A DNA stretch of 64,000 nt, from positions 37,859,561 to 37,923,560 of the forward strand of contig NC_088775.1 of assembly GCF_954871325.1 (NCBI RefSeq), read 5' to 3'. Every line of letters starts with the position of its first letter. Position 1 is the first letter of the stretch. Shown one piece after another: positions 58,915-64,000 of the stretch. Source of the DNA: Gordionus sp. m RMFG-2023 (taxonomy: Eukaryota > Nematomorpha > Gordioida > Chordodea > Parachordodidae). The notes below the pieces were generated by a model, which did not search any database, was not told the origin of the DNA, and was given only the letters and a program-made list of their open reading frames with translations. A program made the position numbers and the translations under genes.

Positions 58915-60120
58915 ATGTTAGAGGAGAATGCTACTGATGAAATTATACTTGATGTTGAAGATATGAAAATTTCCTCACAAAAGAGAGCAATCATATGGGA
59001 TCAATATCAAATCCCTAAAGACGGTGAAAAGGCTGCTTGCAATCAATGCAAGAGTATTATAAAATGTAAAGGCAAACCAACATCTCCTTTTAATAATCAT
59101 TATAATAGGTTTCATTCACACTTTAATAAAAAAAATAATAAAATTGACATCTTTTTAAAGTCTACACCAAATTCTTCAAAAAAAATTAATTTTAAGGAAA
59201 ATTTATTAAATATTTATAAATAATAGTATACCTTTTAAAATTACTAATTCAAATGATTTTAAAAATTTTATAAGTCTTGATTGTTCTGAAAAATCAATAT
59301 GCTTTAATACTCTTAAATTGCATATGTATAATACATCTGCAGAAAAAGAACAGTTGGTAAAGGAAATAATATCTAAAAATAAAAGTCAGATTAATTTTTC
59401 ATCTGACATTTGGACTAGCCCAACACAGGTTCCTTTTTTTAGGGCTAACAGCCTATTTTATTGATGATATTTTTAAATAAATAACATAATTTTGGATGTC
59501 AGTCGAATAAATGAAACACATTCAGGTGAAAATATATTTAAATCCTTTCTCAAAATAATTAATAATTATAATTTAGAGAATAAAAATTTTTATAAAACTT
59601 TAGATAGTGCAACTAATAATAAAACATTTATTGATACATTTTCTTTAAAATTTCCATTAATAAAAATAGGGCACATCTGATGTTTTGCCCATGTAATTAA
59701 TTTAATATCCAAAGAAATTTTAAAAATTTTAGATCCTTCAATTCTAAAACTAAGAAACATTATTAGAATGATTCGTAATTCCCCTAAGAAATTAAATTTA
59801 TTAAAAAATATATGTAGTTCCCTACACCCTCCCCTAAATTTTTTAAGACCAAAATTGGATTGTGAAATAAGGTGGAATAGCACCTACCAAATGATTGAAA
59901 GGGGCTTGTTGTTAAAGCCTGCTATAACAAAATTAGTTAATGAAGTAATAACTAATATTAAATTCTTCAAGAAAAACAAATATAAGAGGTAAACTAAAAT
60001 TTATAATTAGGTTATAATATAATACTTTGATAATATATAGGAAGAATGGGAGCATCTTATAAAAATTAAAGCTATCCTATTGCCTTTATATGAAACTACA
60101 AATACCATTAATTGTAACCA
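58915..60120 (+). pseudogene. ZBED-type hAT transposase, N-terminal two thirds
   Basis: From the ATG at 58915 the frame encodes an acidic leader and a BED zinc finger: C-x2-C in CNQCKSIIK and the histidines of NNHYNRFHSHF. Later pieces give INFSSDIWTS (first catalytic Asp block, near 59400), LDVSRINETHSGENIF, a broken CFAHVINLI block (near 59690) and LDCEIRWNSTYQMIERG (near 59850), all hallmarks of hAT transposases. A further piece, EEWEHLIKIKAILLPLYETT, follows at about 60042-60100 after a 55-bp gap that starts GTAAAC and ends ATAG. Frameshifts near 59220, 59440 and 59480 and a stop near 59678 make the gene non-functional. The C-terminal ERxFS domain is absent. Confidence 0.78.
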
Positions 60121-60490
60121 TATTTAATATGAAAAATATAAATAAAGACTCCTAAAAATATACTCACAAGTTTTATATGGTACAATTTTTTAATGTATTT
60201 TGACATAAAATTTATATTTAGTTTTATAATCTGCAAATTAAAAAATAATTTGAACCCAATTTTTTTTTCACCCTAATATTTAATCAAAAAATATTAATTT
60301 ATAAAATTTTAATTGCCTTGTCCTAATCTCAGACTCATATTTTTTTTAATAAATAAGAATTAAAAACATTTTTTTATATTTATCTGGTTTCTTAAATTAT
60401 AAGCCTCCTACAACTACAACTTTTAAGGCATTAATCTTTTTTGTTTAAATTTTATTTATTATACATGGATAAATACTGATATTTGTATAT
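60121..60490. other. AT-rich sequence before the LTR element
   Basis: Nothing recognised. Confidence 0.3.
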
Positions 60491-60496
60491 AATAAC

Positions 60497-60952
60497 TGTC
60501 ACAACGACAAGATTGTCATTGTGCATCAAAACCTAAATATAAAAATAGAAAACAAATATATATATATAAAAGGAAATTAATAATAATTAGGAATTACGAA
60601 ATCATAAAATCAACTTTAATTCTTTATTCAAAATTATAATAGTAAACATCATAAAAAAATAAAATAAAATTAAATTAAAAAATTAAAAGTAAATTTTAGT
60701 TAAAATAATAATCCCCTTTTCGCATCATAATTTCTCCATTATATATCCTTTTTCTTTAATCAACATTTACATAGTCTCCCTAGCGAAGAATAACAAGTTC
60801 TACATCCTACTTGTTAAAACTGTTAAAGTATGAAAAAATCTACAAATCTCACACGTTTTTTTCTCATTTACATAGACGGGGATATTTTAATAAAACATTA
60901 TTTTTTGTTTACGATTTGCATAATGCATTTTTTTTAAAGTAAAACTGCAACA
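60497..60952 (-). repeat. LTR (left, 3' in element sense) of the 60-63 kb element
   Basis: 456 bp, differing from 62772-63227 only by a few bases (near 60667-60680 and 60924). Confidence 0.92.
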
Positions 60953-62771
60953 CCCTTCCACTTAAGTTAGACCCACCAATCTGCGAATAATCAATCTTCT
61001 TTCGATCTCGACTTATTCTTCTTAATTTTTGCTGTCTTCTAAGTTCTAACGAAGGCTTTGTCGCTTGAAATTTTTGAATTCTATCTGTCGCTTGTCACCC
61101 TGTGAAACGATCAGCTTTTTATTTCTGTAGGCCACTGACGAACTTGATAAAGGCTTGTTTTCCACGATCCACGCTTGATGAACGATTATCGATGCCATCC
61201 AGTTTCATCGTAACTTGTTTTCTATCATTCTCTTGTAATCCACGATTAGCTTTTTATCTCGATAAACGATTGATCTGCGATAAACGATGGTTTTCACGAA
61301 TTCTTGTTCGTCTTGACCCTCTTTTATATCAATTTGCTTGTTTTCCCCCTTTCTCTTGTAATTGATTGGTTGTTGCCTCTAATTCTTGTAATCGTATCTA
61401 TCTTTCAGACTTTCGGGTCTTCTACGACAGTTTGCCCTTGTTGAGATATCGGTTAATCACATCTAATCTACTTCTACCTAAAATAATCTATTTACATATC
61501 TACATTTATCTCCTCTAAACTCATTCTGCCTTTAATAAATGGCGTAAATTATACTAAATCTTAAATTTTATAATACGTAGCAAAATATAATAAATTATAT
61601 AAATATATCACATTCTATCACCCCTCTCCCCTTAATGAAGCCTAGACCCATATTTTCATTGAAAAATTTACTTGTACTCATCCTTTAGCTATATCTTCTT
61701 TTCAGCCATGTCTATAAAAACCTATCTTTTTAAAAAAAATTATTTGTGTATTTATTTCCTCATGTACTCTTTGACACTCTCTTTAAAAAAAACTGCTGAA
61801 ATATATAAATCTCTTTTCACATACGTTGTTGAGAAATCAATGACCTAATCATAAAAGTTTTCATACTTACGTTTATGAACAACCTCTTAATTCTAATCAC
61901 TATGGTTTTCACCCCACGTCTTTGAATAACTTATGAACTCTAATCATTATAATTTTTCGCACAACCGTTGTTGAAAACTGATATGTATATTTCTAACGCA
62001 TGTTTTTCTTTCTGTTATTATTAGAATAATGTTGCATAATTGATCTCAAATCTTATTTATGATTCAAAAAAAATAAATATCCGATCTCAAATTGAGCTCG
62101 ATTGCGGCATAAATTTTCTAATGACGAAAAGCCGATTCTCTCTATGAAGATTTTTTGGTTAATCTACAACCTAATATACTAATTCACATTAATCCTTGAG
62201 GCTGTTTTATCTCTCGCAGCCCTTAAAATAAAAGTTAAACGTAAATCTTCAATAAGAATTTAATCAACTATTTCCTAACAATAAAGTTTTATTCTAATCT
62301 TATTCACCGAATTTTTTAATTATTATATCTCAGCAACCTATTAGTTAAATATTAACTTTCGCAATTTATGTTTCTATTTTTTGTCAAAGTTATTTCTAGT
62401 GATCACTTGATAATAATTCTAAAATCTAAAATATCATAGTCTTTATTAGTTTCAAAATTCCATTGGTTTTTAGTTTACCAGTAACTTCTAAATATAAAAT
62501 TCCTAATTATCACCTTTAAATAACTAAACACAATTATCTCTATCTACTATGAATGTTACCTTTGTCTTTAATTTTAGATTTTATATCCTACATAAACATA
62601 ATCTTAACAACATAATATTTCCTTTTCATCTTTATTTATATATTTTTCTTACGTTCTTCTGGAATTTTTTTTTTTTTGTATTAGAATACAGTTTGACACC
62701 TCTCCTTGTTGTCCCACCGGTCCCACACTGAAGGTTGTAAAGGGCCGGTCTCCTCCGCTCTTCGGCACCAC

Positions 62772-63227
62772 TGTCACAACGACAAGATTGTCATTGTGCA
62801 TCAAAACCTAAATATAAAAATAGAAAACAAATATATATATATAAAAGGAAATTAATAATAATTAGGAATTACGAAATCATAAAATCAACTTTAATTCTTT
62901 ATTCAAAATTATAATAGTAAACATCATAAAAAAATAAAATAAAATAAAATTAAAAAATTAAAAGTAAATTTTAGTTAAAATAATAATCCCCTTTTCGCAT
63001 CATAATTTCTCCATTATATATCCTTTTTCTTTAATCAACATTTACATAGTCTCCCTAGCGAAGAATAACAAGTTCTACATCCTACTTGTTAAAACTGTTA
63101 AAGTATGAAAAAATCTACAAATCTCACACGTTTTTTTCTCATTTACATAGACGGGGATATTTTAATAAAACATTATTTTTTGTTTACGATTTGCATAATT
63201 CATTTTTTTTAAAGTAAAACTGCAACA
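62772..63227 (-). repeat. LTR (right, 5' in element sense) of the 60-63 kb element
   Basis: 456 bp. The adjoining primer site on the minus strand starts TGGTGCCGAA. Confidence 0.92.
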
Positions 63228-63232
63228 ATAAC

Positions 63233-63737
63233 TATGACCAATAGTCAAACCTTCTAATATTTAATATTATATTGTTCTAACTGACAAGAAAATTATTCTT
63301 TACCTTTCATAAAATAATTTAAAATGATAAATACAGGAAAAAAATACTTAATCCTTTATAGCATGGAGGGGTGAGGGGCTATACCTCTAGTTGTATAAAA
63401 ATATATTATTACCTATTTTTTTTTGTATAAATTTTAGCTTAATATTTGTAGGTAAAGTGTATATCTGCAAAATAATTTTTAATTTTGTTTGATTAGACCC
63501 CACCTAATTATGCCTATTATGTGGGTTTTCCACCTGATATTAAGATTTAAGCAATCATTTTTTTTTAATAAATTGGTTGATTGACTAATACTTGTATAAA
63601 TAAATAATATATTATTTACATGATAGGTTACAAATATACTTTTATGCACAAATACAATTAGTTGACTAGATAATACTTTTTATTTAAATATAAAAAATTC
63701 CTCAGGCATATATATTTATAAATGATTTGATAATATA
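63233..63737. other. AT-rich flank, no gene
   Basis: No coding evidence. It is downstream of the minus-strand OTU frame and may be its 3' UTR. Confidence 0.35.
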
Positions 63738-64000
63738 TTATTTACAGGATAAAACTATACTATAATGATAATTTAAATTTCTTATATAGATATAACCAAT
63801 AAATTTATTTATTTCAGGAATAATAAATAATGGATGAAATAAAAGCCATTTGTCATTATAAAAAACGAAGATGTTTGTTTGAAGCAATGTAGCTGCACAG
63901 GAAATCTCAATATCTGTGGCCCACGTGCCATTGCAACCCATTTTGTTTTTCACAATGTAATCCATTGTGTTATCCCCTATGAATCCGCTAAATAAATTTA
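63738..64000 (-). CDS. OTU-family cysteine protease, C-terminal part (runs off the window)
   Basis: The minus-strand frame stays open from the right window edge to a stop at 63738. It shows the second half of an OTU (ovarian tumour) domain: FIGDNTMDYIVKNKM, then GTWATDIEISCAATLLQTNI, FVFYNDKWLLF and NLNYHYSIVL. The GTWATD-EI block and the final HY, where the H is the catalytic histidine of OTU deubiquitinases, are the recognisable features. The catalytic cysteine would lie upstream, outside the window. The apparent ATG at 63965 is internal to the domain and is not a believable start. OTU domains occur both in host deubiquitinases and in transposon proteins, so ownership is open. Confidence 0.72.
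   Translation of the reverse strand, partial: NLFSGFIGDNTMDYIVKNKMGCNGTWATDIEISCAATLLQTNIFVFYNDKWLLFHPLFIIPEINKFIGYIYIRNLNYHYSIVLSCK

Larger units (their letters stand above)
60497..63227 (-). mobile_element. non-coding LTR element (LARD/TRIM-like), minus strand, structurally complete
   Basis: Two 456-bp direct repeats (60497-60952 and 62772-63227), almost identical, start TGTCACAACG and end TGCAACA on the plus strand. An exact 5-bp target duplication ATAAC is at 60492-60496 and 63228-63232. On the minus strand the 5' LTR is followed by a primer site TGGTGCCGAAGAGCGG, whose first ten bases fit the 3' end of tRNA-Phe. The other LTR is preceded by a purine tract, AAGTGGAAGGG. The 1.8-kb interior has no gag or pol domain, so any movement must have used proteins from another element. 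The near identity of the LTRs suggests a recent insertion. A decayed relative lies at 167-1366 and 21618-21695. Confidence 0.92.

Noticed and set aside
61102-61365. Open frame of 87 residues inside the 60-63 kb LTR element
   Set aside because: It lies in the interior of a non-coding LTR element, on the strand opposite to the element, with no domain; treated as chance.

Overview
The window is AT-rich animal-type DNA made almost entirely of transposable elements stacked inside one another, with one recognisable host gene and the end of a second coding region. No bacterial features, rRNA, tRNA or CRISPR arrays were seen. The host gene is a Spinster-family (SPNS) major facilitator transporter on the minus strand, split into two coding exons about 18 kb apart. 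I cannot name the species. Low GC, a metazoan Spinster gene, many hAT transposons and several Ty3/gypsy-like elements fit many invertebrates.

Layout. Positions 167-1366 and 21618-21695 are two halves of a decayed repeat related to the internal part of an LTR element at 60.5-63.2 kb. The gap between them is one hAT insertion, 1367-21609, with a perfect 8-bp target duplication (GTTGTAAT). Inside it sit a broken minus-strand gypsy element (about 1.84-8.08 kb) and a 9.3-kb block bounded by direct repeats (8.74-18.07 kb). That block holds a hAT (9036-14715), which itself holds another hAT (9766-14403).

Positions 22452-23366 hold the C-terminal half of the Spinster gene and 41.5-42.3 kb the N-terminal half. 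The intron between them carries gag-like relics, tandem repeats and a hAT copy at 27408-39409. That copy has received a second hAT derivative (27791-28976), a small hAT MITE (29127-29379), an 8-kb Ty3/gypsy element (29407-37395) and a TA-flanked MITE (38007-38892). A second copy of the same hAT in the opposite orientation (50544-52464) lacks the later insertions and serves as an internal empty-site control: removing the inserts from the long copy leaves 1,934 bp, against 1,921 bp in the short one.

Upstream of the Spinster gene are an element with arms of about 210 bp (42.76-45.20 kb) and a DUF659-type hAT (45349-50005) containing a non-coding LTR element (46686-49833). Further right are hAT transposase remnants (53.1-53.8 and 58.9-60.1 kb), a tandem-repeat-filled inverted-repeat element (56.1-58.5 kb), a young-looking non-coding LTR element (60497-63227) and the C-terminal end of an OTU-family cysteine protease on the minus strand at the right edge.

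No new enzymatic system was found. The main observations are the insertion order, which can be read from target duplications and paralogous empty sites, a likely large repeat-filled Spinster intron, subterminal G-runs shared by several hAT families, and a triplicated zinc-knuckle segment in an LTR element. All coordinates, repeats and motifs were read by eye. No database search was run.
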